From positions 1-64,000 of the forward strand of contig BDDC01000334.1 in the NCBI GenBank assembly GCA_001662425.1: a DNA stretch of 64,000 nucleotides, in the 5' to 3' direction. Both the position numbers and the translations under genes were made by a program. A model generated the notes under the pieces. That model saw nothing but the letters and a program-made list of their open reading frames with translations. It was not told the origin of the DNA and ran no database searches. This DNA comes from Chlamydomonas sphaeroides (taxonomy: Eukaryota > Chlorophyta > Chlorophyceae > Chlamydomonadales > Chlamydomonadaceae). Positions 1 through 10,578 of this stretch are shown here, one piece after another. The number at the start of each line of letters is the position of its first letter. Within the stretch, counting starts at the first letter, position 1.

Positions 1-112
1 ACACGGCGGGGGGACAGGTGGGGACACGGGGGGACACGGGGGGATATGAGGGACACGGGGGAACACGGGGGGACACGGGCGGACATCGGGGAACATGGGG
101 GGACATGGGAGT
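1..112. repeat. G-rich minisatellite, GGGGACACGGGG-type units
   Basis: Imperfect 9-13 bp units of the form GGGGACACGGGG or GGGGACAT run from the window edge to about position 112. They lie in what the exon model makes the intron before the 406-435 cyclase exon. The runs of four G on one strand could form quadruplexes; that is inference only. Confidence 0.75.
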
Positions 113-305
113 ACGGGTGCCGCCGGCGCGACGTGCGGCTCGCATGGACGCAATGGCAACGGCCTCCCAGCTCGCCGCCCTATCTGCTGCCGGACCGAAG
201 TGCGGCCCAGATAGGGCTGGTCCCGGGTGCCGCACAGATAGAGGCACACGCACGGCGTGCCGGCGCTATCCAGCTGCGGTCCAGCTGGCTCGTGCAACCA
301 GCCCG

Positions 306-390
306 TGCTGCCCCTCCTGCTGCCCCTCCTGCTGCCCCTCCTGCTGCCCCTCCTGCTGCCCCTCCTGCTGCCCCTCCTCCTGCTGCCCCC
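306..390 (+). repeat. 12-bp tandem repeat CTGCTGCCCCTC
   Basis: About seven near-perfect 12-bp units of CTGCTGCCCCTC end 15 nt before the acceptor of the 30-nt cyclase micro-exon. The pyrimidine-rich units may act as an extended polypyrimidine tract; otherwise this is a simple satellite. Confidence 0.8.
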
Positions 391-405
391 GTGATGCCCT
401 CTCAG

Positions 406-2191
406 GAGAGCTCGTCGCTGCCCATGCGGATTCAGGTGCGTGGCGGGGTGGCGCAGCGCTGCCGGCTGTGCGCGAGCCGGCACGCCAGGCAGCGAACTGA
501 AACATGTTGTTGCGTCGCTGCAGCACCAGCACGCTGACCGCGCGATGCACAGCGGGCGGGAATCGGGCTCGCGGTTGAGGTCGTCGTGCCAGGCCGGCGA
601 GGCGCATGCTGCCGGGCGCCACTCGCTCGGCCAACAGTACACGCAATCGTAGCTAACAAGCAACAACAGACGTTCGCGGCCGCTGCCGCCTGCGCGCAGG
701 TGTCGGCGGACACCGCCGCGCTGCTGCGGCTGAGCGGCGAGCCCTTCGGCCTGGAGCCGCGAGGGGCGGTGCCCATCAAGGGCAAAGGTGAGCGGCACAG
801 CGGCGCGCGCCCCTCGCTGGCCCCCCGCTCCAAGTGCGCGTCGGCGCCGCGCCAGAGACCCCCAGCTGCGTGCAGCTCCCCACGCAGCGTCGGCGTGCCG
901 CCGCGCCCCACACGCGTGCGGAACCCGGCGACCGCCTCGCCCTCCGTGCGACCCCGATCCCTCCGCAGGCAAGATGGAGACGTTTTGGCTCACGGCCGAG
1001 CCGCAGCAGCACCGCGCCCGCAGCGCCTCGCTGGCGGCGGCGCTGCAGCAGCGACCCGCGCCGCTGAACATCCAACCGCCGCACCCTTCGCCGCCGCGGC
1101 AGCCCAGCGGCGGAGGCGGAGGCGGAGGCGCGGGGCCCAGCACTCCCAATGCATCGCATCGCATCGCATCCCTGGGCTTGGTCGCGGGTGCCACCACAGG
1201 AGGGTCCGCCAGCGACTGCATTCACAGCCTGGCGACGGAATTGTCGGCAGCGAGCGCCGACGCGCCGCCGTTTGCGTACGAGAGCCTCGGGTACGAGAGC
1301 AGCGTCAGGACGGCGGCTTCGACGCGCGGCACGTCGGGCGCTCAGTGCTCGGCGGCTGCAGCGGCGAGTCCGCTCGGCGGCAGCAGGCGGGGCGTGGAGG
1401 CGGGGCAGGAGCCGGCGGCGGCGGCGGCGGTGGGCGCCAGCGTTACGAAACACGTGCGGGCTCCTGCGGTTACGGTGCCTGAGGCGGCGGTGGGGCCGGA
1501 GGCGGTGCCCGAGCCGCCGGCGCAGGAGGGACCGCCCCCGCGCAAGGGACGGCCTGCAGGGGGCGCGGCGGTACCGGTAGCGGCTGTGGGAGCTGCTATC
1601 GGCATCGCCAGCGCCGCTGTGACCGAGCCGGAGCCGCCGCCGCCGCCGCCGGCAGTCGCAACGCCAACGCCAACGCCGCCTTATCTGCCGTACTTGTCAG
1701 CCTTGGCTTCGGGGGGGACGTCCCTGGCACCCAGGATGCCGAGTCGCCTGGCTCTTTCCTCCGTCGCGGCCTCAGACACGCCCACCGCAAAGCCGGCGGG
1801 CGCGGTCCAGCTGGCCCACGTTGCGCAGCTGGCTGCGCCGCCGGCTGGCCGCGGAGTCGCGGAGTCGCCGCCGCAGCCGACGGCGGCCCATCACAAGCTA
1901 CAAGGCGCAGCGCCCGAGTCGCGGCGGCGGCACGCGAGCGTGCGTCGCGCGTCGGAGCTCGGCACTCGTGTGCCGTCGTTGGTGGAGCGGGCCGGTGTGC
2001 TCGGCGTCAGGGCGGCGTCCTTCACGGCAGCGCACCAGGCAGCGGCTGCGGCCCCCGCTGACCTCATCCGCCTGGGGTCGCGGGATCGATCCCACGGCTG
2101 CGCCATCGTGATGCTGCCCCTGAATCCAGGCCTGCTGACCTCATCTGCCTCGGTTGCGGTCAGCGCTGACACGAGCGAGCCGCCGGTGTGA
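406..2191 (+). CDS. 3' end of class III adenylate/guanylate cyclase (partial)
   Basis: The last three exons are 406-435 (30-nt micro-exon), 700-787 and 969-2191; the rest lies left of the window. Spliced in phase they read ESSSLPMRIQ, then VSADTAALLRL, then RGAVPIKGKG-KMETFWL. This is the end of the class III nucleotidyl cyclase catalytic domain, where a conserved RG-x-(V/I)-x-(V/I)-KGKG strand is followed by a TYFL/TFWL-type strand. Such enzymes make cAMP or cGMP from ATP or GTP; the metal-binding and base-specificity residues lie upstream, so the substrate cannot be told. Splice sites are CTCTCAG/GAGAGC, CAG/GTGCGT, GCGCAG/GTGTCG, AAAG/GTGAGC and CCGCAG/GCAAGA. After the domain comes a low-complexity tail of about 400 residues rich in Ala, Pro and Gly, ending at TGA 2189-2191. 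The tail could hide further introns, because stop-free frames are common at this GC content. The cyclase assignment is firm; the length of the tail is less so. Confidence 0.8.
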
Positions 2192-2761
2192 CCGCCGCCA
2201 GCACCGCCCGGCGGCGGCTGAGGCCGACGCACCGGACCAGATCAGATCAGATCCGACCGGGCCGGACCTCGCCGCCGGCCGGTCTTGCGTTGCCTTGCAA
2301 CTGCAGCGCCGCTTCAGAGTGCGGCGCGGCTGCTGAGGATGAGGCTGGTGTGCTGCTGCTGGTGCGCTGCCGGCTCGCCTCCTTACTTGGTGCGTACCAT
2401 GACTCGCAGCGGTGAAGCAACGAAGGGCTCGGCTGAACGGGCGGTCGGGCGTTCTGCTGGCTACGCGAGCGATGGAATCAGGCATGGGCTGACGGCATGC
2501 TGCGGGTGTGGGGCTTTGCTTGAGCATCTTGGGTGGCTGCGTGGTCCTATGCATGGCGGGGGCGCCCCTTGGAGGCACACGCCACACGTGTCGGTATGGG
2601 CCGACGGCATGGCAGGGGTACGTGCCGGGAAAACTCATGCATCATCAGGATGCGTCATAAAGATCGGCAACGCTAACTGGTGTTGGCAAGGACTCGCACC
2701 CACTAGCTGACGTATACACTGCACAATGTTGGTCTGGATGTTGGGACGATGTGTTTGTGTG

Positions 2762-2927
2762 CGGCTAGGTCCGGCCCGTGGGGATGAGGGCACGGTTGTC
2801 GGTGTGCCCGAGACCCTTCAAATTCCCCGGCGACAACCGCATAATGACCGACTTCTTGCGTCTGGTCAGGGTGGCCTCTTTTTGGGGCGAGCCATGCACC
2901 CATGCGCAGCTGGGGAGGTTTGTGCTG
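2762..2927 (+). repeat. Dispersed repeat, copy A
   Basis: This stretch of about 165 bp reappears in inverted orientation at 50719-50889. Shared blocks include GCGGCTAGGTCCGGCC, CATAATGACCGAC, GGTGGCCTCTTTT and the end block GCGCAGCTGGGGAGGTTTG. By eye identity is roughly 80 percent with small indels. No ORF or terminal repeat is evident, so it may be a short non-autonomous element or a fragment of a larger one. Confidence 0.7.
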
Positions 2928-3899
2928 TGTCAGTTTATGTATGATTGTATGCAATGTTGAACGCGCAGGTAGCCTCATCACCGGCGCAGCTGTGCTCGTG
3001 TTTGGAGGCCAAAACTTAGCGGCGGGGCCGCCTGCCTGTCACGCACCCCTTGATTGCCACCAGCAGGCTCCATGCGGCGGACACACACGCTCTGTCCGTA
3101 AGGGGCGTTGGTCACACGCGCACCGGCGGGCCATACGGCGCGTATTGATACGTACGGTTGGCTGGGGTGGGGCTCCTCGGCTCGCGCGCTGGCCTAGGGT
3201 ACCGGTATCGAGTCATTCAGTCGAACATGGGCCGTACGTCGAACAGGCCAGGACGCCCGCGAGCGATTAGTGTGTTCTACTGCGAGCATGGGAGGCGTGA
3301 TACGTGCTGCGTGTTTGGGCTGCGAGTCAGCGGTGCAGCAGGCTGCTGTGATGTATGCGTGCGGGTGTGCAGATTGAGGCGCCTCTGGGTGGCCGCTGCG
3401 CAAGCTAGCTAGGCTAGCGGCGGCGCCCCCTGACCGCGCGCGTTCCGCACTGTTGTCGAGGTAGGCCCTGCTGAGGGGCCTGCTAGGGGTGCTGCGGCCG
3501 GGTACTGCTTGCTGCTGGGCCCTGCTGGCGGGATGCCCTTACTTGCTTTGGACGGAGAGACCTCCACACTGACGACTAGCTAGGCGCATGCAGTCGTGCG
3601 AGCACTTCCTGGCAGCCTCGCGTGGTGTGCCAGCAGCCCAATGGGAGCTGCTGCAGCAGGGCTGCCACGGAGCCGGAACTCCTGCTGCTGCTGCTGCTAC
3701 TGTGGTGTCGAGCTGTCGACCGCCCGGCAGGGCGGGACACAAGGAACGATGTGCCTGCGAGCATGCATGGACCGGCAGGCGCTTGTGCGCTCTGCTGCCT
3801 GTGTGTACCTAGTTGCCTGCTGCGGCTGTATGTCTGGCGGCCGTGTGGCCGTGTGGCTGTATGTCCGGCGGCTGCCCGCATGCATGCATACATTACTAT

Positions 3900-3904
3900 T
3901 GTAA
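3900..3904 (+). promoter_or_regulatory. Possible TGTAA poly(A) signal for the cyclase gene
   Basis: TGTAA is the usual polyadenylation signal of chlorophyte nuclear genes. This is the first plus-strand copy I see after the cyclase stop, which would make a 3' UTR of about 1.7 kb. That is long, so the assignment is tentative. Confidence 0.35.
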
Positions 3905-4454
3905 CAAGCTAGAACGAAGTCAAAGGATTATTGCCTGCTGGCGCGTGCCTGGCGGTCGCACTTCCGGCAGGCGGTTGCAGGCAGCGGGCGATTTCAGGAG
4001 GCGGTTGAGGGTTGCGGTTGCTGGAGGCGGTTGCTGGGTGCGGTTGCTGAAGGCGGTTCGCTTGCAGGAGGCATCGCACACGCCTGGCATGGCAGGTGCA
4101 TCCTTTGATGACCTGCTGGGGCCTGCCGGGCGGGGGCGGGACAGGGCGTGTAGGGGCCTTCGGCCCTCCTTGAAATGACGGCGGGTCACGCCCGCTGCAC
4201 TTCTATTTTCAACTCTATTTCTGTGACTTTGTTCTAGTTTATCAATTTCTGTTCCCTACGGCCTGCTTGGCGTAAGAGTGTAGTACTGCACACGGCCTGC
4301 CGCCCGTCACCCATCGTTCATCGCGTCCGCCGCTCGCTGCTGCCCCACTGCATCCGTCTCCAATGCGTCGCGCGCATGCGAACCCGAGCGTGAGTCGAAC
4401 AGATGTATGCCGCGGTGAAATTGAAGGGCACGTGCAGCAGGCTTCGACGTTGCA

Positions 4455-4598
4455 GATGCTGATGGTGGTGTGCTCCGGCTCCCGCAGCGCAACGGCCGTG
4501 GCCTTGCTCACGAGTCGCAGGCAGCAGGGCACCTGGTTGGCGGTGTCGTCCGAGGCGAGCAGGAAGGATTCGACGTGTTGCAGCAGCTCGGGCCCCAT
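4455..4598 (-). pseudogene. Truncated fragment of the F-box-like/ankyrin-like family (copy 0)
   Basis: Forty-eight codons on the minus strand match the N-terminal F-box-like segment of the three larger family members in this window (ELLQHVESFLLASDD, then NQVPCCLRLVSKATAVALR, then EPEHTTISI). After that the frame diverges into unrelated sequence and no ankyrin-like part follows. It lies about 600 bp beyond the 3' end of the neighbouring copy on the same strand. This looks like a partial tandem duplicate rather than a working gene. Confidence 0.7.
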
Positions 4599-4599
4599 C

Positions 4600-5196
4600 C
4601 GGCAAACCCCATGCGTCCTGTGCAGAGAGGGCTCATACTACCCCCCGCGCAAGTCCGCCTTCGCCGTCTACGCGGGTCTTAGATGCGCCAGCACAGCGCC
4701 TGCCCTCGCCCGTTGCATGCGTCGACTTAAGCGCTCCGAGAATGTCCCCATCAATGGATGGCGTCCTATGTCGCCCTACATCCTACCGGTACCGGCACGT
4801 GTCGCGACACACAGCATGCCGTACAGCACAGCATAGCCGGAGGGGCGGCCGACCTTGCGCCGCCGCACTCGAAGGAGACGCCTCCGCCCCTGTACCGCGT
4901 GCAACGCCAGCGCACGTTGGGGGAAACCACCCCTGCCAGGGCTTCCCACCAACCCCTGAATGGCACTAACGCAGCGCTCTCCTGTCATGCGGCCATCACA
5001 AACACCCACTACGCAGTTTGGGACCTGAGGGCAAAGCAATGGGCTGGATGGCGGCCAGCCACTCTGCACCGTTCACGCAGTGTGTCACGATAGATATGCC
5101 CTGGCCTGCAACCGGCCCCGGCTCGCACACGCCTTCATCACGCGACCCCAGCGCACTCCCCCAGCCCGCAGCCGAGCCCTGCTGCGCGGTCAGAGG
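4600..5196. other. Intergenic DNA between family copies
   Basis: Between the truncated copy 0 and the 3' end of copy 1. I see no gene, RNA or clear repeat in it. Confidence 0.5.
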
Positions 5197-7747
5197 TCAG
5201 GTCCGCTGCCGCCGCTGCTCCTGCAGCCACGCCAACACCTCCGCACCGCCATCGCCCGGCTCCTCGCGCTCGTCGTCATCCTGCTGCCGCTCCCGCGCCG
5301 CCGCCAGCGCGGCCTCCCAGTCCGCGGGGCAGCCCGCATCCAGCATCCGCTGCAGCGTCGGCAGCGGCGCGAAGGCGGCCGCCTTGGCGAAGACGCCATC
5401 CCGCTCGGTGCCGAAGGGCATCCCCAGGCGGAGCAGGCAGTCCAGTGCGACGGTGTCACGCAGGTCCGTGGCATAGTCGTACAGCTTTCTGCTAACCTGA
5501 ACGCGGGGCAGCCAACAAGCAGGGCAGTGGAAGGTCACGGCCAGGCACGAACATACACGACGATCCTACGCGGCCCTACACGGCCTGCGGGTCGGGGCAT
5601 GCTGATCGTGAGCAGGCCCGCCTGTGCGGTAAACGGCCGGCTAGCGACTCAGACGCCTAATGCGACCCCTGCCGCTAGGGCCCCGCACACTGCTCCACTA
5701 AAGACCCGCATCTGGACCGCAGGCTTTCACACAAGGGGTGCACGGGAGCCCAGCGGCGGAGCTCCGGAGCACCCAAGCCCCACGGCGGCGGCCATAGCTG
5801 CGCCTTCGCAACGGCTGCACCTGGAGCTGGCTATCCGCACCGGCACCGCCCCAGGCCAGGAGCGCCACGCTCCAGCCACGGCTCCAGCAGGCTCCCTGCC
5901 CGTCACGCCCGCCCGCGCCCAAGAAAGTAACCCACCGGTGGCAGCGGCACGCCCTGCTCCACCAGCCACTCCAGCGCCACCCAGTCGCCAGCTGTGGCGG
6001 CCCCTGAGTAGGCCTCCGAGTCCCACAGCCCCTCTGCCGGCTGGTAGCGCTGCAGCGCCTCCTTGCCCAGCGCCCCTGCCGACGCGGAGAAGATCTTGTG
6101 CCATGAAGCCTGCTGACTCACGTCCTCCTGTTCCTCATCAGCCGCCGCCAGCGGCTGCCCGCCGCCCCCGCCGTCGGGCTGCGGCTCCGCCGGCGGCTGC
6201 ACCAGGCCGTCGGCCCCGCCAGCGCCGGCGCCGAGCCCGGCGGCACCGCCATCGCCAGGTAGGGCCGGGGGCTCCGCTGCGGCCGCCGCTTGGCCGCCGC
6301 CGCCGCCTGGAGCCTGCGGCCCCGCCACCGCCACCGCCCATGCCACTGCCGGCTGGCCGCCGGCCCCGTCGGCCGGCGGCGCTGCCGCTGCCGCAGGCTG
6401 CGCGCCGGCACCCGCCGCACCGCCGCCTCCGGCGTGAGCGCCGACCAGCACCGCGAAGGTGCTCGCGGCGCCCATGGCCCCAGCGCTCATGATGAACTCT
6501 GGGTTCTCCAGCAGCAGCGGCCCCGAGCCCAACTCCAGCAGCGTCTGCAGCAGCGCGGCGTGGTCGCCGTTGACCACGCCCAGAACGTCCTCCTGCCGCA
6601 CCTCGAACGCGCAGGTCGCGGGGTGGTGCGCCAGGTTCATGGACGCGGGGGTGCCGAAGCCCAGATGGCAGGGCCCGCCGTCGAGCCCCAGCAGGAAGCG
6701 CAGCGCGGCGTTGTTGCCTGCCATGATGGCGCGCTGCGCTGCGTGCGGACCGGCGATGTAGCCGCGCGCCAGCAGCCACGCCAGCCGCTCCGGCGCCGCA
6801 TCGCCGTGGCACGCCGCCGCTGCGCTCTCGCAGGCGTCCTCGGAGCGTGGGTAGCCGCGGCCCTCCAGCCACTCCACCTTGGCGCGCCAGTCGGGCGTGG
6901 CGCTGCGGGCTGCGGCGCCCAGGGCGCCGCCCTGTATCTCCTGCAGCAGCTCCTCGGCGCCGGCGGGCAGCCACTCCGCCAGCACCTCCTGCAGCGCCGG
7001 CAGCGGGAAGCCCTCTGCAGCGCCCAGGATCAGGTGGCAGCACTCGCTCGGGCCTGGCGTGCTGCGCGCCCACAGCGCGCGCGCCGTCGGCTGCTGTCCA
7101 TGCACCGTAGCGGAGCGCACGCCCCGGGCAAGCGCGGTCGGAGGCACGCCGTTGTCCAGCAGCCGCTCGCACACATGCGTGTGGCCGCTTGCGGCCGCCC
7201 ATTCTAGGGCGGCCGCCAGCTCAGCTTCTCATACGCCGCGGATGCGCGGCAGAGCCCAGCGCAGCAAGTCCAGCTGGCCGGTGCGAGCGGCGGTGGTGAG
7301 GACGGCCGTTGACAGCGGCAGACCCACGCAGCGTCGAATGGCCTTGACGCAGGGCACGCTGCCGGTGGCGACCGCAAGCCGGAGTAGCCGGTCCCGGTGC
7401 CGACGGCATAGCCGCTGAGCAGCTGCGCCGCCGTCGCGCGTCCAGGAGGCCAGCAGCGCCGCAGCGGGCACAGGCTTGACGGTCTCGTGCGAGGTGGTGC
7501 ATTTTGAGATGCGGATGGTAGTGTGTTCCGGCGAACGCAGCGCGGCGGCCGTAGCCTTGTTAACGAGGCGCAGGCAGCAGGGCACGTGGTTGTCGCTGTC
7601 TCCGGGCACCAGCACGAAGGACGCGACGTGCTGAAGCAGCTCGGGCTGCAGCGAGGCGAAAGATGGCACCGATGTAGCCGCTGCCATGTCAAGCGCTGCA
7701 CGCTGCAGCTTCGATGCCGCACTCTCGGGCTGCCATGATAGCGACAT
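5197..7747 (-). pseudogene. F-box-like/ankyrin-like repeat protein, copy 1, with one in-frame TGA
   Basis: Two exons: 7747-5936 and 5496-5197 (donor CCG/GTGGGT, acceptor TTCAG/GTTAGC, phase 0), 703 codons plus stop. The layout matches copies 2 and 3: an F-box-like segment (SFASLQPELLQHVASFVL, NHVPCCLRLVNKATAAALR), ankyrin-like helix pairs (TGQLDLLRWALPR; SGHTHVCERLLDNG), LPALQEVLAEWLPAGAEELL, a low-complexity Ala/Gly/Pro block, then a C-terminal exon with AAAFAPLPTLQRMLDAGCPADW. The frame is open throughout except for a TGA at 7231-7229 (codon 173), where both paralogues have GAC (Asp). Homology continues at once in the same frame. It is therefore either a very young pseudogene, a sequencing error, or a readthrough case. 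Start at 7747 or at the Met at about 7687. In known families the F-box recruits SCF ubiquitin ligases and ankyrin-type repeats bind targets; no function is proven here. Confidence 0.7.
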
Positions 7748-9138
7748 CGGCCGACCTGAAGCAGCAGTCGCCCTTCACATACGTTTACGTGAATGTTCTT
7801 GCAGGGGGAGGTACACTTACAGAGCACAGACCCTCGAGTGACGTCTGTGCTCGGTGCTGCCAAGGCCAGGAAGAGCTCTAGGGCAGCCTAGGCTACCTGA
7901 TCAATTGCATGAATATGAAGTATCACATCTTCAGTCACATGGGCGGTTTAAGTTCCCTGGGAGGCACGCGATACACGCCCCTACGCCCCTGATGCTCCAC
8001 GGCGTCGCCCCCTTGGACCGCCCTCCCCATATGGCGTATGCCTCTGCGCTGCGCTCTTTCCCCCCCACCCCGCCGCACACGCACACACAATTTACGTATT
8101 GACCCACGCCTGCGGTGTGCGTGTCTGCTATGAGGAATCCTGCTCTTCCCATATTGACTTTCCAACGGGGTGCGCAAATAGACGCCCATAGCACACCCCG
8201 CCACAGGTGCAGCGGGACACGTGCCGGAGCCCCCGCTCCCAGCCACCGGCCCCCACATAGCACAAGACAAGACGAGATGAGCTGACAATGATGGGCTGAC
8301 AGTGACGGGCTGGCAATGACGTGCCCGTGTGCCGCATCGCTGCCGTGGCGACTCAAGATCGGCTCAACATTCCGCTCCCTCCTCGCAGCCGCCGCCCATT
8401 CAACAGTCCCACGCCGCCCAGGGCAAACCCTTGCCGGCAACCGGACGCAACCGGACGCATACCCGGTGCTCAACAGTCAACACCCACGGTGCGTCACCTA
8501 CGGGCGCACGCCAAGGCCTTCCACGCAAGCCACACGTCACACCACTGTCAGTGGGGCCGTTCAAAGGCCTGGCGTCAGTCACCAGGGGCGGTACGTGCAC
8601 TTCACTTCCCCCGCTCCACATACCCCTGCTCCAGCACAACCGACTTCCAGCTGCTTTGTTCAGACCGACTCGCCAACACGCCACCGCTCACTGCCGCGAG
8701 CCGGCTAGCTACGCTACGCGGCGGACACGCGCGAGCTGGCGCACGCGCTCAGATAAATCCTGTGACCGTGGCTCGGCCTGTTGGCTGGCGAGCATGGCTT
8801 GCGCGGACACCCTGCGTGCCCTGAGCCACCGTGCGATAAGCATCCAGGGCATACCCAACACGTGCCTCACACTGCCCGTAATCGCGCCGCTAGCCCCAAG
8901 TCGCTGGCCCGCTCACCGTCCTGCATACCCCTATATATCTCCCAGCACCCTCCCTGCGCCATCCCCCGACAACATTCTGCCCGGGGATCCTCCAGCCAGC
9001 GCCTGTCGTGCTGCGCTGCCATCAGGTGCCGCACCGCCGCCTCCAAGGGGGCCCCTGTCGCCCCGCCGCCGCCAGCCAGTCCCTGCCAAGCCCCGCCTCC
9101 CTGTGTCACCCCACAGCACAGGCCCCCTGTCCCCAGCC
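7748..9138. other. 3' flank of REV3 / 5' flank of family copy 1
   Basis: No gene seen. A minus-strand TGTAA (TTACA at 7817-7821) could end the REV3 transcript only about 70 bp before the start of copy 1. The region also has a TATATAT stretch near 8930 and short GACAATGACGGGCTG-like repeats near 8275-8320. Confidence 0.45.
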
Positions 9139-10578
9139 CTACTCGCCCGGCCACATGCCCCGCACAGCCCCCAGCAGGCCCCCAAGGCTGCCTAGCTCCG
9201 CCGCCAGCTTGCTCCGCTCAAAGTACACCCCACAGTCCAGCGAGTCGCATACCACGCCCCCGCCGCCCGCGTTGTAGCACGCCAGCTCGCACGCCGCCGC
9301 CGCCCCGCCCCCGGCCGTGCCCCGCCTCCCTACGCCCGCAGCAGCACCTGCCCCAGCCCCTCCCCCTCGCCCGCCCCAGCCTCCGAGCCGCGCCGGCCCG
9401 AGCTGCCCTGCACCGCCCCCTGCCTCCCTGGCCCCCGCCGCAGCCGCGCCGTGCTGCCTCCCGCCTGCCCCTCCCCCTCCCCCGCAGTGCAGGCACAGCC
9501 GCACCATGTGCCGCTGCTGCCGCTCAAGGCGCGCCACGGAGGCGGTGAGCAGCGCCAGGGAGGCCTGCGGGTCCAGCCTGGGGGCGGGCGGGTAGCCAGG
9601 AGGCGGGCAGGCGGGCGGTGGCGCGGCCAGGCCTCGCCCACGGGCCTCGCCCCTCCAGCGCACCGCTGCTCAGGTGTCCCCCGCTACGTGCTGACCTTGG
9701 GGCCCTCGCCGGCCACTGACCACACACATGAACACACACACACACGTTCTGTTCTACCTAACACTGGAACACACACACACACACCGGTTCCCCCTGCCCC
9801 ACCTGCAGTCGTCGCACAGCGGCTCCGCGGCCCTGGTCAGCGCGTCGCACACAGCGCAGTGGCGGGACAGGTAGAAGCGGTCGATGGTGCCGCCGCCGCC
9901 AACACCTGAGCGACCAGAGGGGCAAAGCGGGCGGGCGCAAGCCAGCGGGGTAAAGCAAGGGAAGCAGCACGGGGCACGTCGGAGCATGGGGCGGGCGGTG
10001 CGGCCGCGCGAGCAGTGTCCGCGGTCCGCGGAATGGCAGGCGGTGCCGCCGCAGCCATCCAACCCATCGCCTGTGTGCGCCGACCGCACCTGCGGCTGCG
10101 CCCAGGCCGCCGCCGCCACGCCAGGGCCCGCCGCCGCCGCCACGCATGCCGCCTGGCGCCTCGCCGCCACCCGGCCCCGCGCCCGGCAGCGCCGCGGAGG
10201 GCCTCTTCTGGGGCAGCAGGCGCTGGGGGCGGGGCAGGTCGGCGAACCAGGACCGCACGTCCGCGCCGACCTGGGGGAAGGGGAGGGGTTGTGTCTTGTG
10301 TGTGTAGGGGATGCGGCGAGGACATGTAGGACATGCATGCGTACTTGCACCCAGCCGGCGCCCGCCCCGCAACCTGGCTCCAGCTCTCCACGCCCTAGCT
10401 CCGCCCCAGCCCCAGGACCCTCGCTGCCTCCCTCCCCTGCCAGCTCCCACCAGGCTGAGCACGCGGTCCAGTGCGGGCAGTATCTGCTTGGCTATGTAGT
10501 AGTGGCCGTTGAGCCGCAGCCGGCCGCCCGAGGCCACCAGCGCGTGGGGCGACACGGCGAGGTCCACCAGCCGAGCGC
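9139..10578 (-). other. REV3: REV3 exons 28-31: thumb end and C-terminal cysteine clusters
   Basis: Exons: 10578-10451, 10270-10090, 9905-9803, 9577-9139. They encode LNGHYYIAKQILPALDRVLS, VGADVRSWFADLPRP, CysA (HCAVCDAL...LCDDC, C-x2-C/C-x2-C) and CysB. CysB starts CLHC and ends CDSLDCGVYFERSKL, but a Gly/Ala-rich insertion of about 65 residues separates the two halves. In this family CysA binds zinc and CysB carries a 4Fe-4S cluster needed for accessory subunit binding. Stop codon TAG is at 9141-9139. Confidence 0.85.

Larger units (their letters stand above)
2192..4200. other. 3' flank of cyclase gene and intergenic DNA
   Basis: No convincing coding sequence on either strand. It holds a dispersed repeat (2762-2927) and a possible poly(A) signal (TGTAA, 3900-3904). 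A short AT-rich island lies just beyond its right edge (about 4200-4255). Small open frames here lack splice context or recognisable motifs. Confidence 0.55.

Noticed and set aside
1..110. Telomeric repeat at the left edge
   Set aside because: Units are GGGGACAC-like and irregular, not the TTTAGGG or TTTTAGGG type of green algae, and they fall within a gene's intron by the model.
788..968. Coding reading through 788-968 in the cyclase gene
   Set aside because: Splicing at AAAG/GTGAGC and CCGCAG/GCAAGA restores the conserved KGKGKMETFWL end of the cyclase domain.
5080..6492. A 470-codon plus-strand open frame opposite family copy 1
   Set aside because: Low-complexity Pro/Arg/Ala shadow; the minus-strand reading matches two paralogues.
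7217..7231. A 15-nt GTATGAG...GAG stretch on the minus strand that would skip the in-frame TGA of family copy 1 if it were an intron
   Set aside because: Far too short for spliceosomal removal, and the paralogues keep the equivalent residues.
7229..7231. TGA in family copy 1 as a selenocysteine codon
   Set aside because: Paralogues have Asp here, not Cys, and no SECIS-like structure was recognised.
8900..9138. A further protein gene downstream of REV3
   Set aside because: The open frames have no start context, motifs or splice logic; most likely REV3 3' UTR.
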